From positions 77,073,271-77,137,270 of the forward strand of contig JBAIZL010000001.1 in assembly GCA_036971475.1 (NCBI GenBank): a stretch of 64,000 nucleotides of DNA. The letters are read 5' to 3'. Shown piece by piece: positions 35,458 to 47,920 of this stretch. The DNA comes from Prosapia bicincta (lineage: Eukaryota > Arthropoda > Insecta > Hemiptera > Cercopidae). Position 1 is the first letter of the stretch. Every line of letters begins with the position of its first letter. Under the pieces are notes generated by a model that did not search any database, was not told the origin of the DNA, and worked only from the letters and a program-made list of their open reading frames with translations. The translations under genes and the position numbers were made by a program.

Positions 35458-36164
35458 CAGTGAAACCCTGGTTAACGGAACTCGAGTTAACCGAAACCCG
35501 GATAAATCGAAAGACATCGCAAAGAGAAATTTAAATATACCTACAGTAATATGTAAACAATGCATATCTCATCACAATTGTGAGTAACCTGATCATGCCA
35601 CCATTTATTGTTATCCTGCCTCGTTGCGAATGAGTCCGAAGAACTCACAGACGAAGATATTGTAGCCAGCTAACAACGCAACAGAAATCTCCAATACAGG
35701 CAACGTGGATAACGGAATCGGCAAAGTGATTAATGATGATGGGTTTAATGGATTAAGCACTAACTCTACTCAGTCGTTATTTTGTGCCATGCAAATTTTA
35801 AAATGCATTAACGATATGTATTTTTTAAATAACAATCAGAAACTGCATTAGATTTTGTAATTTTAGGTTGCCTTAATTTTAAGTTTGTTGAACAATGCAA
35901 AGAATTAAGACCTGGTGATGTTTTGTTAGTAAAAAGATGGCGGGACATCGCAGCTCACGGTTTGAAACAAACAAAAGTCACAAAGTTTTTTGTAAACTGT
36001 TAACTGTAATACATAAGTGTGACTTTCATTTGTTGTAATTAATGTAAACGTCGTTTTTATTGTTCCCCAACACCCCTTATCTACGCAGTATTTAAACAGT
36101 CATGGATTAACCAGAAATGTGTTTTCCGAAACAGCTGCCCCCCCTTTATTTTGGTGCTCTAATG
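35458..36164. mobile_element. Tigger/pogo-type transposon relic
   Basis: Starts CAGTGAAACCCTGGTTAACG right after TA (35456-35457), a characteristic Tigger end. At about 35628-35668 a frame reads ESEELTDEDIVAS, like the acidic C-terminal tail of a Tigger transposase. The right end is uncertain. One candidate is before TA at 36165-36166, but its sequence pairs poorly with the left end. Confidence 0.45.
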
Positions 36165-36666
36165 TATAATATTAATGAACAACTTTTCACTATTAATTGT
36201 TTATTTCCTCGTACATTTCTTGATGATAAAGTTATTCTCCTTGTTTGTAAGAGGATTTAAAAAAATGTTAGTGACTTTTCAGGGCCATAACAGAAGATTT
36301 GTATTCATTCGAGGTACATATATGAAACTTGAAAGTTACAGTAATGATTAAAGAATAAGATAATAGTTGAATATTTTGAAAAAAGGGTGTTTTTTGTTCT
36401 GCGTACTATAAGTAAGGATGCACAGTACTTCTACATATACAAAAATACTTACACACATAATAAAGTGCATCCACTTAAGCAAAACTTAATGACCCCAATT
36501 GATAAATTTATTTATACATATTGACATATATAAAAATATGCAAAAACTTGGGTATAACAAATGAGGACAGCTGCTTCACAAGCAGCTCTTCCCTTTGTCT
36601 TTTTGAAAGACAAAAAAGTAAGAGCTACTTTAGGCAAGTTTTTACATAGGTTAATTTCAATATTAC

Positions 36667-37258
36667 GTTCTAAAGTTGAACATGGAAACGATGAAACAAA
36701 TTTAGGAAAAGCTCAATTTACAAAATTTTATGAATATTACCTCCTCAAACTTAACATGGAAACAATCTAAATAATTTAGGAAAAGCTCAATTTACAAAAT
36801 GTTATGAATATTACCTCCTCAAACTGAACATGGAAACAATCTAAATAATTTAGGAAAAGCTCAATTTACAAAATGTTATGAATATTACCTCCTCAAACTG
36901 AACATGGGAAAAATCTAAATAATTTAGGAAAAGCTCAATTTCCAAAATGTTATGAATATTACCTCCTCAAGCTCAGGTGGAAATAATCCAAAAAATTTAG
37001 GAAAAGCTCAATTTACAAAATGTTACGAACATTACCTCCTCAAACTGTACATGGAAACAATGAAAATAATTTAGGAAAACCTATATTTACATAATTTTTA
37101 TGAATATTACCTCCTCAAACTGAAGATGGAAACAATGAAAATAATTTAGGAAAACCTCAATCTACAAAATGTTATGAATATTACCTCTTCAAGCTGAACA
37201 TGGAAACAATCTAAATAATTTAGGAAAAGCTCAATTTACAAAATGTTATGAATAACTA
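36667..37258. repeat. 74-bp tandem repeat, about eight units
   Basis: TTTAGGAAAAGCTCAATTTA recurs near 36701, 36775, 36849, 36923, 36996, 37070, 37145 and 37219, a period of 73-75 bp. Each unit also has GAATATTACCTCCTCAAACT. The frame 36561-36770 runs into the first unit and is not credible as a gene. Confidence 0.9.
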
Positions 37259-37259
37259 G

Positions 37260-38890
37260 CAACAGATTTAGGGTAATTCAAGTGGATAATCTCTGCAAAA
37301 ACAAATACCATAGTCCTGAATGATTTTCAAAGCAAAACTAGTTAGATAATCATAGTAAATATCTTTCTATAGAATTTCATAAGCAAGTGCCAAGAACCTT
37401 TTGGCATTTTGTCTAAATTTAAAATAACTTGACAACCATTTATTGTACTTTTTATTTGTCTACAATTTTGTATAAATAACTGTCCACACTTGACTAAGAG
37501 AAAGTTGATTTTCTATGATTCAAAAATAAAATGAAAGTAGTATTTTTGTTTGTAGGTTTTTAGGCTTATAAAATAAAACATCAAAATATTTTAAATATTT
37601 TGTTTCATTTTTATTAATTTGACAATTAAAGTATCCAATGTGATTTTAATGTACGATATCAATGAGCATAACTGGTTAAAAACAAACATCCTTATCTTAA
37701 CTTTACCTAAACTGAAAACAAAAATTCCAAAGACATAAAAACACAAGATAATAAATATTCAATCTATATTATCTGACATAGGGGTAACTGTGATCAAGAA
37801 AGTAGTTCCCCAAGGACAAGGGCCTTCCGTACATTCCCTAGGAACGCTCCATGCTGTTGTAGGCATGAGATGGACAACTTTTCTGCAAATATTTGTGAAA
37901 AGTACTACTGAAGATAACTGTTATAAACTAAATATTATTCCAGGTTTTGAAATTTTCAAAAAATGGTAATTATATTGTTCAGAGTTTAAAAATTCAGAGA
38001 TTGGTTCTTCAATGGAGACGAACTCAAAGATGATGTAAATACAATAATCAAATTACAAATACAACTTCAACTAAGGTCAGTGCTACACTCTAGAGGAAAT
38101 AATTCAATTACAAAAGCCATGGCTTATATATACATATACTTATATCTTGTACAAATTCACTTGTGCATTTCCAACAAGATATATTTTGTGATTAATCACG
38201 GATTGTTATATTATTGTGGTGATAACGATTCAATGAGTGGTGCGACATGTACAATAAAAACACATTTTCGATCTGCTACAATATGGAGTTCTTATCGACA
38301 ATTTAATCACTTTAGGTAACTTATTTAAGAACATATTAGTTTTTCTTATTATTATAATAAGAATATCTTATAATAAATATCTTAATATGAAAGTGAGTAT
38401 TCTGTCTAATGTTTTATTAATAATGGACGGGTGACATATTTTTTCTACCTTGTTAGAGTGATGTTTCATACTAGAGTAAAATGCTCTATTATTTTTAAAT
38501 ATCATGTTTTGTAATTATCTGCTTTTGAATCATGTGTTGTTAATTTTTTCTTTGAAAATTTCTGAATTTTTTTATTTGTTGTGTTCTTTTCACTATTTGT
38601 TTGTGAATGCTATAGTTGGTGTTTGGAGAGGTGTTATTGATTTCTTGTATTTAAGGCTAATTAAATTTAATATGTGTTTGTACATAAAAAATAATTTTTG
38701 TTTAATTGGTCATTTAATTTTTTTTTTGTATTCCGATATAATATTTATTATAATTTATATATATTATATTTAACATTTATTAAAATTTAATTAATTAGAG
38801 CTTAGCTAATGAGAACTATTCACAAAGGTAAAAGTCAAAATAGTGAACTCAAAATCTCACCAAAAATTAGTTTTTAATATAAACAAACAG
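37260..38890. other. no gene recognised
   Basis: A GC-richer stretch at 37790-37900 was examined on both strands. No protein family was identified. Confidence 0.4.
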
Positions 38891-38931
38891 AACAGACTAG
38901 TTTCGGCAACAATGTCGCCTTCCTCAGTGCT
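38891..38931 (-). ncRNA. hammerhead-ribozyme-like motif, intact core
   Basis: Minus strand: CTGAGGA (38927-38921), extra A, stem II GGCGAC/GTTGCC with a 3-nt loop, GAAA, palindromic ACTAGT (38901-38896), C at the cleavage position (38895). Stem I has four pairs including one G-T (GCA with TGT, then A-T). All conserved core bases are present. No PLE coding relic recognised beside it. Confidence 0.6.
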
Positions 38932-39155
38932 TAGCTACTACTCAGTAGATTTATTAAAATGCTACAATTTAGTTTATAAACATCATTATTTGTGTGTGTT
39001 ATCTTAATAACATTTATTTATGACTTTGGCAAGTACAATTACTTTAAAGAAATAAAGTTGAAATTATTAAAATTCAATTAAATAATATTTTTAAAATTAA
39101 AAATATACATTTTTAGTCATTCTTGGTTTTAAAAAAAGCTAAAATTTTTATGATA

Positions 39156-39556
39156 CAGTAGGGTCTTGATAACTCGAGGTAGATGGGTTGAGACCCCTTC
39201 GGATTACACGGAAATACGTTCCTGTCAATTAGAAAAAACAGGAGTTCTAATGAACCCAAATACTATAGTTAAGAATGCACAAATTTATAGAACTTTACAG
39301 GAACATTTCTTGGAAGTCCGACTCATTTCCTTTGCATACTGTATGGCTAATAAACATTTCTTAAAAGCCTGACCCATTTCTTTTCCATACCATATGGCTA
39401 TAAACATTTCTTCCAAGCCCGATTAATTTCCTTTGCATACCATATGATTATAAACATTTCTTGGACGCCACCATCACTTTCTTTCAAAGAGATAAAACAG
39501 GTTCGAATTTAACGGGAGCGGGAGATATTGGGAATCAGAATTTCGAGATTCTACTA
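39156..39556. mobile_element. TA-flanked MITE of pogo/Tigger type with internal tandem repeats
   Basis: Left end CAGTAGGGTCTTGATAACTC after TA (39154-39155). Right end reversed TAGTAGAATCTCGAAATTC, followed by TA (39557-39558). Internally, three to four units of about 55 bp contain AAACATTTCTT and CATTTCCTTTGCATACC (39297-39465). No transposase. Confidence 0.6.
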
Positions 39557-41094
39557 TAAATAAATTTTGAAATTGTCTTATATTTAATACTTTAGTTGAA
39601 ATAACTAACATTTAATTTTTTTGGTTAACAGCTGTAATATACATTGCAAAAAATGTGACTAATTTTTGTTCATTTTGATATGGTATTTATTGAAAATATT
39701 TAAGTGCATTTGATCTACATATTTACATATTGAATAAGAGACAATTAGTATTTATACAATATAGTGATAAATATTGCTGAACATATATAAATATAATACA
39801 GACTCAAACAGAAAAAAACAGTGCCATGAGGCAATTTATCATTACTGATAACCTAGGAACCACTAGATAAAAAAACAAAAGCACTCTAAAGAAACGAATG
39901 TGGAGATTTAATGCTTTTTACCTACAATAGAAATGAATTATTAAGTTTGAATTATTGAAATGTCAAATAGACAATAAACTGAAATGAGTTAGATAACATT
40001 AAACACCCCTACAAAGTTCAATGTAATAATTATTGAACAAAACCGTGAGGAGGTAGGCAAGGATATTAACCCTTGGCGGATTTCACATTTACGATGAATT
40101 CTTCGTAGTAAAACTCTAAGCGTATTAGCTTTAAACCAATAATAAAGTTTTGTCAGCTCCCAACTTTTTACGACATTTGGCAGACAGAATGTTGTTTGTT
40201 CGTCTCTGTCGTTTTTATATTTGAAAATAAAGAACAAATATTGTTTGTGCCTAATGTCTATCCAAAAAGTTGAACCAAAATGAAAGTGAATTATATCTGT
40301 AAAAAAATAATTCATTTAGATAATAAATTTGTACCAATTTTAAACAAAAATTTTAAACAATTGTATTATCATATTAAATTCATACTGATAAGAAATTAGT
40401 TATAGATTCAAACAAGTAAATTTATGCTTCTATTGAGGTATGTTTTGTAATCAGCTTTTACATAAGGCCATGAAATATCAAATATTTAGAATAATAATTG
40501 TATTTGCATGAGGGCAATAAAACATGAGCACTTACTTTAAAGGAAAAATATAATCTATGAAATAAAATCCTGAAGAAAGATTTTGTGAAATTTTCATGAG
40601 GAACTACATGTTTCTCATGAAGTTTTATTTTCATGAAACTTTCATTTACTCTTTCCCTCGCTAAGTGTTGTTAAACCTTAAATCTAGAATGGTGACAGAC
40701 AAAAGAGCACTAAGAAAACAAGGAATAACAGCAAAAAGATAATATTAGCACAGATCTAACTAAAACATTTCTCACTTGGTGTTGACAATCAGTATACATC
40801 ATGTGTTCATTTTATATAGATACTGAAAAATACATACTAGACTATTGGAAAATTATTGGCAACAGAAGTTTTAAAAAAATGACTCTACTAGCCAATCAGC
40901 ATTGGTGTAAAGAATGGTGATAAGGGAGATTTAGTAGTCTAAGCTGATGTTGCACCAGAAAGGATGTTTTTTAAAATGTGTCGTGTTCCTAAATATGGGG
41001 TTAGAAAATTATAAGTACTTTAATATTATTAATATTATTATGATTATTATTTTAATGAAAACGGGTCACAGTGAAACAAATATATACTCTCTCT

Positions 41095-41097
<3 letters not shown>
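39557..41097. other. no gene recognised
   Basis: The minus frame 39989-40315 (108 codons, with WELTKLYYWFKANTLRVLLR) looks somewhat protein-like but matches no family I can name. Confidence 0.35.

Positions 41098-41181
<84 letters not shown>
41098..41181. repeat. (TA)n microsatellite
   Basis: About 42 TA units, the longest in the window. It directly abuts a truncated hammerhead-like repeat. Confidence 0.98.
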
Positions 41182-41184
<3 letters not shown>

Positions 41185-41330
41185 TTTCCACTACCAATCT
41201 TTGAAAGTTAACTCACATAATTACCAAGTAAGATTCTTCTTTAAGTACATATAATGAAAATGATAAGTGAAAACAAGAAAACAGTGTTGCAAAGCTACAA
41301 ATATATACTATTGCTAGGTAAGTCTGTCAG
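41182..41330 (+). repeat. truncated copy of the 19.1-kb repeat, with half a hammerhead
   Basis: Reverse-complement match to 19090-19200. It begins inside stem II of the motif: CAATCTTTGAAAGTTAACTC at 41194-41213 keeps the 3' side (GAA plus AGTTAACT plus C), while the CUGANGA side is replaced by (TA)n. Then comes AAGTCTGTCAGTCTC (about 41320), also found at the outer end of the 42.0-42.5 kb inverted repeat. Confidence 0.6.
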
Positions 41331-41408
41331 TCTCTTATCTGGTCAAAAAATTCCTAAATAAGCTTTACGCTCTACTATATATATATATTTAAAAACTACA
41401 TAGGTTAT

Positions 41409-41627
41409 TCAAATACAAGAATATTTATTAATTTGAGTTATTGAGTTATTATTTATTTCAAGTATGGTTAGGTTATTTTCGTAGTTTGTTATTTCATGAT
41501 TATGTGATATTAGGTGTGCTGCAACATTTGATAATTTTGTATTTTTATTTTTGAATGCTCTGTAATGTAACAACTTGAATGCTCTGTAATAACCCATAGA
41601 ATTAAACTCACTAGAAAAATACCACAT
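41409..41627 (-). pseudogene. Penelope-like element endonuclease C-terminal fragment
   Basis: The minus frame contains SNVAAHLISHNHEITNYENN followed by LTILEINNNS. This is the pattern of the PLE GIY-YIG nuclease tail (S..A.Hl...H......n...L.iL). The frame begins MWYFSSEFNSMGYYRAFKLL, which is not PLE-like, so only about 41430-41560 is the fragment. The GIY and YIG segments are missing. It joins the TACAAGAATATTTATTAATT phrase shared with the 21.9-kb repeat. Confidence 0.5.
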
Positions 41628-41780
41628 TTATAAAAACACACACAACAATTTAATGAACTTACAAACCGCATATACAGAAGACATACTATATAAAAACATC
41701 ATACACACAGATCAAGGGAAAATGAGTGTAACGTCAACAGATACCAACATCACGGACCGAACATCTACACCAGAAAAATA

Positions 41781-41826
41781 TCAGTGATTCGACAATGGTC
41801 AAGTGACCGAAAGGTGCCTCATCACT
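41781..41826 (+). ncRNA. hammerhead-like fold with decayed core
   Basis: Stem I AGTGAT (41783-41788) with ATCACT (41821-41826), six perfect pairs. Core box TCGACAA, an extra T, stem II GGTC/GACC with loop AAGT, GAAA (41809-41812), helix III GG/CC with a 2-nt loop plus the closing A-U, C at the cleavage position (41820). Three transitions separate the core box from CTGACGA. The fold is complete but catalytically dead. Confidence 0.5.
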
Positions 41827-41936
41827 CAAGGTAAAATCATTGCACTTAATGGTGGATAAAACTACTTACAATAGTAATATATTAACTTCATAAAGTCAGT
41901 GCAACGGAAAAACAATGGATAATGTAAAATATCAAG

Positions 41937-41957
41937 AATATATATATATATATATAT
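41937..41957. repeat. (TA)n microsatellite
   Basis: About ten TA units beside the next inverted repeat. Confidence 0.95.
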
Positions 41958-42085
41958 TTAGGTTAGTTTTGGTTGGTAAAGATTATTTAGATTTTTTGGA
42001 CTAGGAGACTGACAGACTTACCTTGGTAAGAGTCCACTCTGTCTGTAGTCTTGAAATAGAAACATGTAAAAGCACTTAAACAATG

Positions 42086-42117
42086 ATATATTTCAACCAC
42101 ACAGTGGTCTTTGTCAA
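42086..42117 (-). ncRNA. hammerhead-like motif, left arm of the long inverted repeat
   Basis: Same elements as in the right arm: TTGACAA box (42117-42111), stem II GACCAC/GTGGTT, GAA, palindromic ATATAT. No stem I. Confidence 0.4.
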
Positions 42118-42413
42118 TCGAAGAGAAAACACAAAAAGAAATATGAGAGAATGAAATAAAATAATTATAAATTGTAATCACAGATTGTGGAGAGTAGAAA
42201 TCAGATGTCACAGATGCACAGATTAAAGATATATATATTGTTTCCATGAGCATATGAGTGTTTATAGTTTATATTTTATATTAGTACAATATATATATAT
42301 ATCTTTAATCTGTGCATCTGTGACATCTGATTTCTACTCTACACAATCTGTGATTACAATTTACAATTATTTTATTTCATTCTCTCATATTTCTTTTTGT
42401 GTTTTCTCTTCGA

Positions 42414-42446
42414 TTGACAAAGACCACTGTGTGGTTGAAATATATC
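42414..42446 (+). ncRNA. hammerhead-like motif, right arm of the long inverted repeat
   Basis: TTGACAA (42414-42420), extra A, stem II GACCAC/GTGGTT with loop TGT, GAA, palindromic ATATAT (42440-42445), C at 42446. No stem I pairing. The two invariant core positions carry T and A. Confidence 0.4.
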
Positions 42447-42539
42447 ATTGTTTAAGTGCTTTTATGTGTTTCTATTTCAAGACTACAGAGTGGACTCTTA
42501 CCAAGGTAAGTCTGTCAGTCTCCTAGTCCAACAAACCTA

Positions 42540-43800
42540 TATATATATGCACAACACTACTGAACTATGTGAATTGTAATAGTATTAGGTACACTAATTT
42601 CAAAACAAAATTGAATGAACAGTACAAATCACAACACAATCGCAGACAACCTTTAAAACTTGTGATTAATAACACATGTTTCAGTTATATAGCTCTGGAG
42701 TACAATTGAAAACATTCTAACAAATTTTAGTCTCAGTGACTTTTAACAAGTTTGTGTAAGCCATAATTTACAGAAAAAAATTTAATGTCAATAAATGGTT
42801 CGGCATTACATTGAAAAATATCTGCAACCAAAATTATTTAAGCGATTTTTTTTAGAGTACCATAGTTTTTGAAAGATATGAACACAGAACTTCGACAAAG
42901 AAAATACATTTTGCGACCACAGCAAAACCCTGTAACCTGAGATGTTCTAATGTGTCTTGAAATACAAATTAAAAAAATAAACATACACTTGGCCAAATAT
43001 ACTTGAATATGTTAAAATTTTTTAGTATACTTCCCAAACACTTGACAAAGACATTCAAAGAAAAAAACAATTTTTAAAAACAAGTTACCTTGACAAAAGC
43101 TTTTTAAACCTTTGTGTGTAGTTTATTATATAGATACATATAAGATAAACAACACGCCTGTACTGGCATTTCATTCTCAAGAAAAACAAAATTCCTTATT
43201 TTATATGACAGAACGAGGACCCGAAGATGAAACACTAAACAATAAACATCACACTTTGTGGGATGCCAATAGTTTAAATTTATAGGGAATATAAAGTTGA
43301 GTATTTTAGGCGTGCAGCTATCCTTACCCTACGTTATCCACCGCCTACATGAGATCAAGTCCAACTTGGCAGGTTGCGGTGTATAACTTAGCACAGAACT
43401 TTTGCCAACAGTGTTAATGAACTTAGATTAATTGATTCAGAAAACGTATTTGTGCAACTATCTTTGTAGAAATATTTAAAAACCATAATTGTATAAACAA
43501 AAATTCCTTCTCATTTATTTAAAAGAAATAAATGGGTAACTAGATTAGAAACATATATTGCAATAGAATAACATTTTATTTTTAAACCTTGTAAAATTAC
43601 TACTTGCCAAATTTATAAAAGTGAAATTGTTATATCTTATAAGTACATAGAAAAATCTTCTAGGTTCAATATATAATACAAATAGAGTATGATGTATTCC
43701 TGCATTATCTACTATTGTCAAATCAATATTTGCTGATGGATTTTGGAGATCATTTATCTACCAGAGCTATATACATACACCTACTTCTACGTTAAAGCTT
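42540..43800. other. no gene recognised
   Basis: AT-rich. A less AT-rich patch at 43300-43400 shows no recognisable coding. Confidence 0.4.
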
Positions 43801-44596
43801 TGATAGATGGAGGATCTGCAAAATATACCCTCCTCTTGAATGAAATTCCCTTCACGAATTTTCCTAAAATCCTATATATTATTTCTTATCTTGCAATTAT
43901 TCTTTTTCATTTCAGTTTAAAAATGTATTAATAATCACAAAATGCATTGTCTCAGGTAAATATTCTATAATGCTGCCTCGAATAATTACTAGAAAAAACA
44001 TTTTTTACACATAAAATATTAATAAAAAACTAAAGTGAAAACTAGTAGCAAAGTTATATTTAAGGAATTTATCTCTTAATATTTAGTGAAGTAATGAAGT
44101 TTTCATCTGGGGATTATTGAATATCTTGATTATAGTAAATGAACTAACAGATTTTCAGTGTATTATTTTTGTTGTTGTTAATCTCATTTGAGTTATATCA
44201 AGTTATATTTCAATATGGGTTGACCATCGAAGAAACCGCTTTTTAATGAGGAAAATTCATTCATTAGTGTCCAAGGATGCTTGTTCTAAGGAGCTTTATC
44301 TAGCAAGAAAAAAACCTATTCATTTTATACTTATTTTTTCTGTGTTATTTTTATGTCTTGTTGAATACTTCATAAAATAAATGCTGTTAATGTTTATTTT
44401 GCCTATTAATTATTTTATAATTCATAATTCTTATTAAAAAAAAAATAATTTTTCCCAAGCAAAATTTTTTTTTAACTTGAAATAGTGTATTATTGTCTTC
44501 AAATCAAACGGATTGGGATCTAATTAAAATGGGATCACCAGGAAGGTTTCCTCTTTCATTTGCAACCATGATAGATGGAGGATCTGCAAAATATAC
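43801..44596. mobile_element. dispersed repeat with 28-bp flanking direct repeats
   Basis: 43801-43828 and 44569-44596 are identical over 28 bp. The 740 bp between them are largely repeated at 50133-50612, where those flanks are absent. This is the layout of an insertion with a long target duplication. No coding or poly(A) tail was recognised, so the class is unknown. Confidence 0.6.
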
Positions 44597-44599
44597 TAA

Positions 44600-47500
44600 T
44601 AAATAATATTTTGACAACAATATGTAAGGTAGGAACACATGCTCAATTTGTTTATAAAAGTAAATGTACAAAAAACTTACTGAAACTTACATACAAAAAA
44701 TACTTCTGTGCTTTACTAAAATTTCATAGTGCATTTAGCGAACTTACCCTGTGTTTACGTTTAATTTACAATCATAATCTTCAAGCAACCTATCTGTGTT
44801 ACAAACCAAGGAGATTGTGTTGCGGATATGTGAAATAAACTGCTAAGAATCACTATCAGATCCGTTGTAAGCAATGTACAAGCCCCTTGAGCTGTTGCTT
44901 GATATTATACAGATTGCAAGGAAACAAATCTAAAATCTGCTGTAACGTGTATGAGCTGTGATTAAATAAAAAAGTAAAAAGTAAAATGGCAATGGTTAAT
45001 GAACAAATATATTTTTTGTTGACTTTTTAAAAATCTTTCAATGGAAAGAACACTAATAGAAAGTATTGTATTACTTAAAACTTCAAGTGAAAATTAAAGG
45101 CCAATTTTAGCTATGAAAATGGGCTTTAGGAAAAAATAGACTATTTCAAACAGGGGGGAAATAATGACAAAAAAGTGGTTACATACTACTATGACATTGT
45201 ACAATAATGACTGATTTATTGTGCCTTCTACCAGGTTCAAAGATGGTGTTGAATACAAGGTGACCAAATTTAATATACACTTTTACATTCAAGTAGCTTT
45301 TTTAACAGGATATGCTACCAAATAGCCTCTGTATTCCAAATCCATAGAATAATGGCAAGCCTTAGTGGTAACTCGTTAAGTTCTTTTTTTCTGTCTACTC
45401 TGAATGGAAGGAAATATTCTGCTTAAATGTTTTGTTTTTAGGTATTTTTTTTCATTTTGTTGAATGGTTAACTTTTATAAATTCTATAAATTCAAATTTG
45501 ATTGCAGTTTGAAACATAGAAGACATTTTTAAAGTTTTAAAAATAAATATAACTACTTGAATTAAGTCTATTTTTGCATTTTAAAAAATAATATGAATTA
45601 AATTATTGACATGAATTTTAAATTAATATAAATAAGGACGTATAAACACATTAATCAGGTTCAGGCTATTGAATATTTCTTCATTTTCTTGGACTACATA
45701 AAATACTTTTTAACTACAAAAATAGTCTTGTTTTCAATAATAAGCCTATTTTATAAAAAAACTCATTTTCAGCCAAGAAATTTTACAAATGTTTTCAAAA
45801 CTTAACAACAGAAGAAATACAGTTGCAGAAAAATAAGAACGGACGAAGAAAACAAGGAGTAGATTGGTTTACTCCAACATTGTTGGGATTAAATTAGGGG
45901 AGTGATCCAGCTTTGCAAGCATTTCCCCCTCCTCTTGACTCACCCCAGCAAGTTGCAACTGGAATATATGGAGACATAGCTTAGGAAAGTTTGTTGCCAA
46001 CCCTTTGTCATCAAGTATTTATTATTTTGTTTGTTTTGGAATGAAATTTTTAAAAAACGCCATTTTTTTCAAATTGGTGTTTCAAAAATTTGTAATGTGC
46101 AAATTATTTCTTAAAAAATTAAACAATATTAGGGCTAACACTTTATGCACAGCCTAAATTATATAAAGTAAAATAAGAATTAAAATGTGAAACAATCTTT
46201 AAAAAATGCTTACTTTGAAAATGTGAACTTGCTTTAAAGTTCTTGATCAACAAACATTTATTATGTCCTGTATATATATTGGCAAAGGTAAAGATTAATA
46301 GTAATAGTTTTTAATTGCCTTCTTTTGTGTTATTTATACCTGGAGAAAGTATACATTTTTAAAAATTTGTGTTTTAGACAAATGAAATACTCTTATTCTT
46401 CAAATTACAAAGTCTATTAAAAAGCCATGGAAAATTATTGCAATTAATTATTATAAATTTGTTTATAATTTTAAAAAAATGTTAGTAGCAAACTAATGCC
46501 TTTATTTTGTAATTTCATCAAATAAACAATGGAGGTAACAAGATGCTACTATCATCTTTATCATATTATTTTTTGCATTTCACTCTTACAGTTATGTCTT
46601 GTTCACCTTTAGGCACCATAAGCACAAGCATTGATTGATAAAATACTTTGTCAGACCTGTAATACTTTTAATGTTAAATAAATACTAGCACGAAACATTT
46701 AGGAAGAAATAACAGTGACACACTAATAAGTGACATTAGTGTGGCTTGTCATGACTTCTAGGTGAAATAAAAATGTTTTGTTTACTTATATAATTGTTAA
46801 ACAATTTTAAAATACAATTGAGCTGGATAGTGATTTTTAATAAGACTATCCTATAAGACTTTTATAAGACTATCCTATAATGTTTTCCTAATTTTCCTAT
46901 AATGTTCCTAAAAAACCTAATTTTTTATTAACTTCATTTAAAATTAAAACTGAAAAAAAATATTAAAGTAAAATGTATGGTTATACAAAAATATTTAAGC
47001 TGAAATAAATGAACAACATGTAAATAATTTTTTTTTTTAATTGTTACAATCTTTATATAGTAATTTGTATTTACATGATTTCAATGTTTTATTGATTGTA
47101 ATTAATTTTAAATTAATTAACGGAATAGAGGGTTAGCTTCATAAAAGAAATGATCGTTTTGAAACTCGTCAGCAAGTAAGCAATTACGTATTCACTTAGT
47201 TAAGTAGTGTAAAATTAGTAGTAATTTTAAATTGTTGAACTTGTTTCGTGTAAATATGTCAAGATGTGTTATCTGATTTATGTGTAAATTAAGTGAAGCA
47301 CAAACTTTAGATTTACTGATATCCACTGAGTCTGGATTACTCGATGCTATCACAACCCATTGTGCGGGACTTTACGATCTCATCCCAAGGGCTTTCATCC
47401 TGGAAGCGAGGGCAACAAACCCATTCTCTCAACCTCTTTGACTTTCATTAAAGACTCCAACATTTTACTGTTTCTCCAATATTATCTTTCTGTCAACTGT

Positions 47501-47707
47501 AGTTATATGAGAAAAAGTTTTTTTTTAGGACATTGCAAATTTTATTGTTAGTAGATTATTTAATTAATTTCAAAGGGTGTCGTGATAAATATTCAACTTT
47601 ATCAAATAAAAATTGTTATAAAACAAATTTTGAATATTATAGAGAAAATAATTTGTATACTTCATTATAAGAATATATTTTTGTTACACAAACACACACA
47701 CACTCAC

Positions 47708-47716
<9 letters not shown>
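44600..47716. other. no gene recognised
   Basis: AT-rich with no supported feature. Confidence 0.45.

Positions 47717-47717
<1 letters not shown>

Positions 47718-47746
<29 letters not shown>
47718..47746. repeat. (TA)n microsatellite, 3' side of PLE copy
   Basis: About 14 TA units. With the tract at 48247-48302 it brackets the PLE copy. Confidence 0.95.
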
Positions 47747-47748
<2 letters not shown>

Positions 47749-47793
47749 ATAAATTAAAAATATTTCAAAAACAAGAATACTTTTATTGCATTT

Positions 47794-47845
47794 ATTATTC
47801 TAAGCTTTTCGCCAATAAAACAGTACCAGCATCTTCAGGAAAATA
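47794..47845 (-). ncRNA. hammerhead-ribozyme-like motif downstream of a PLE endonuclease
   Basis: Minus strand: CTGAAGA (47838-47832), extra T, stem II of seven pairs with wobbles (GCTGGTA with TATTGGC), GAA, palindromic AAGCTT (47807-47802), A at the cleavage position (47801). Stem I begins with C-G, T-A, T-A and then weakens. All conserved core bases are present. It lies about 85 nt after the stop of the PLE endonuclease frame on the same strand. Confidence 0.6.
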
Positions 47846-47920
47846 ATTATCTAACAAAATATTTTTACAAAAATTAAATAATATGTACTACATAGTACCA
47901 TATGTTTATAAGTAATGCAC

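Larger units (their letters stand above)
41997..42532. repeat. long inverted repeat (arms about 237 bp)
   Basis: 41997-42235 is the near-perfect reverse complement of 42296-42532, with a spacer of about 60 bp. The two mirror-image frames of about 90 codons on opposite strands are produced by this symmetry and show no protein family. Each arm carries a hammerhead-like motif. Confidence 0.9.

Noticed and set aside
37790..37900. GC-richer patch tested as another HIF-type exon
   Set aside because: Neither strand gives bHLH or PAS residues between plausible splice sites.
39989..40315. 108-codon minus frame with WELTKLYYWFKANTLRVLLR
   Set aside because: Protein-like in places, perhaps a transposon relic, but I could not tie it to any family.
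41987..42526. Pair of about 90-codon frames on opposite strands
   Set aside because: They mirror each other because of the inverted repeat and match no family.
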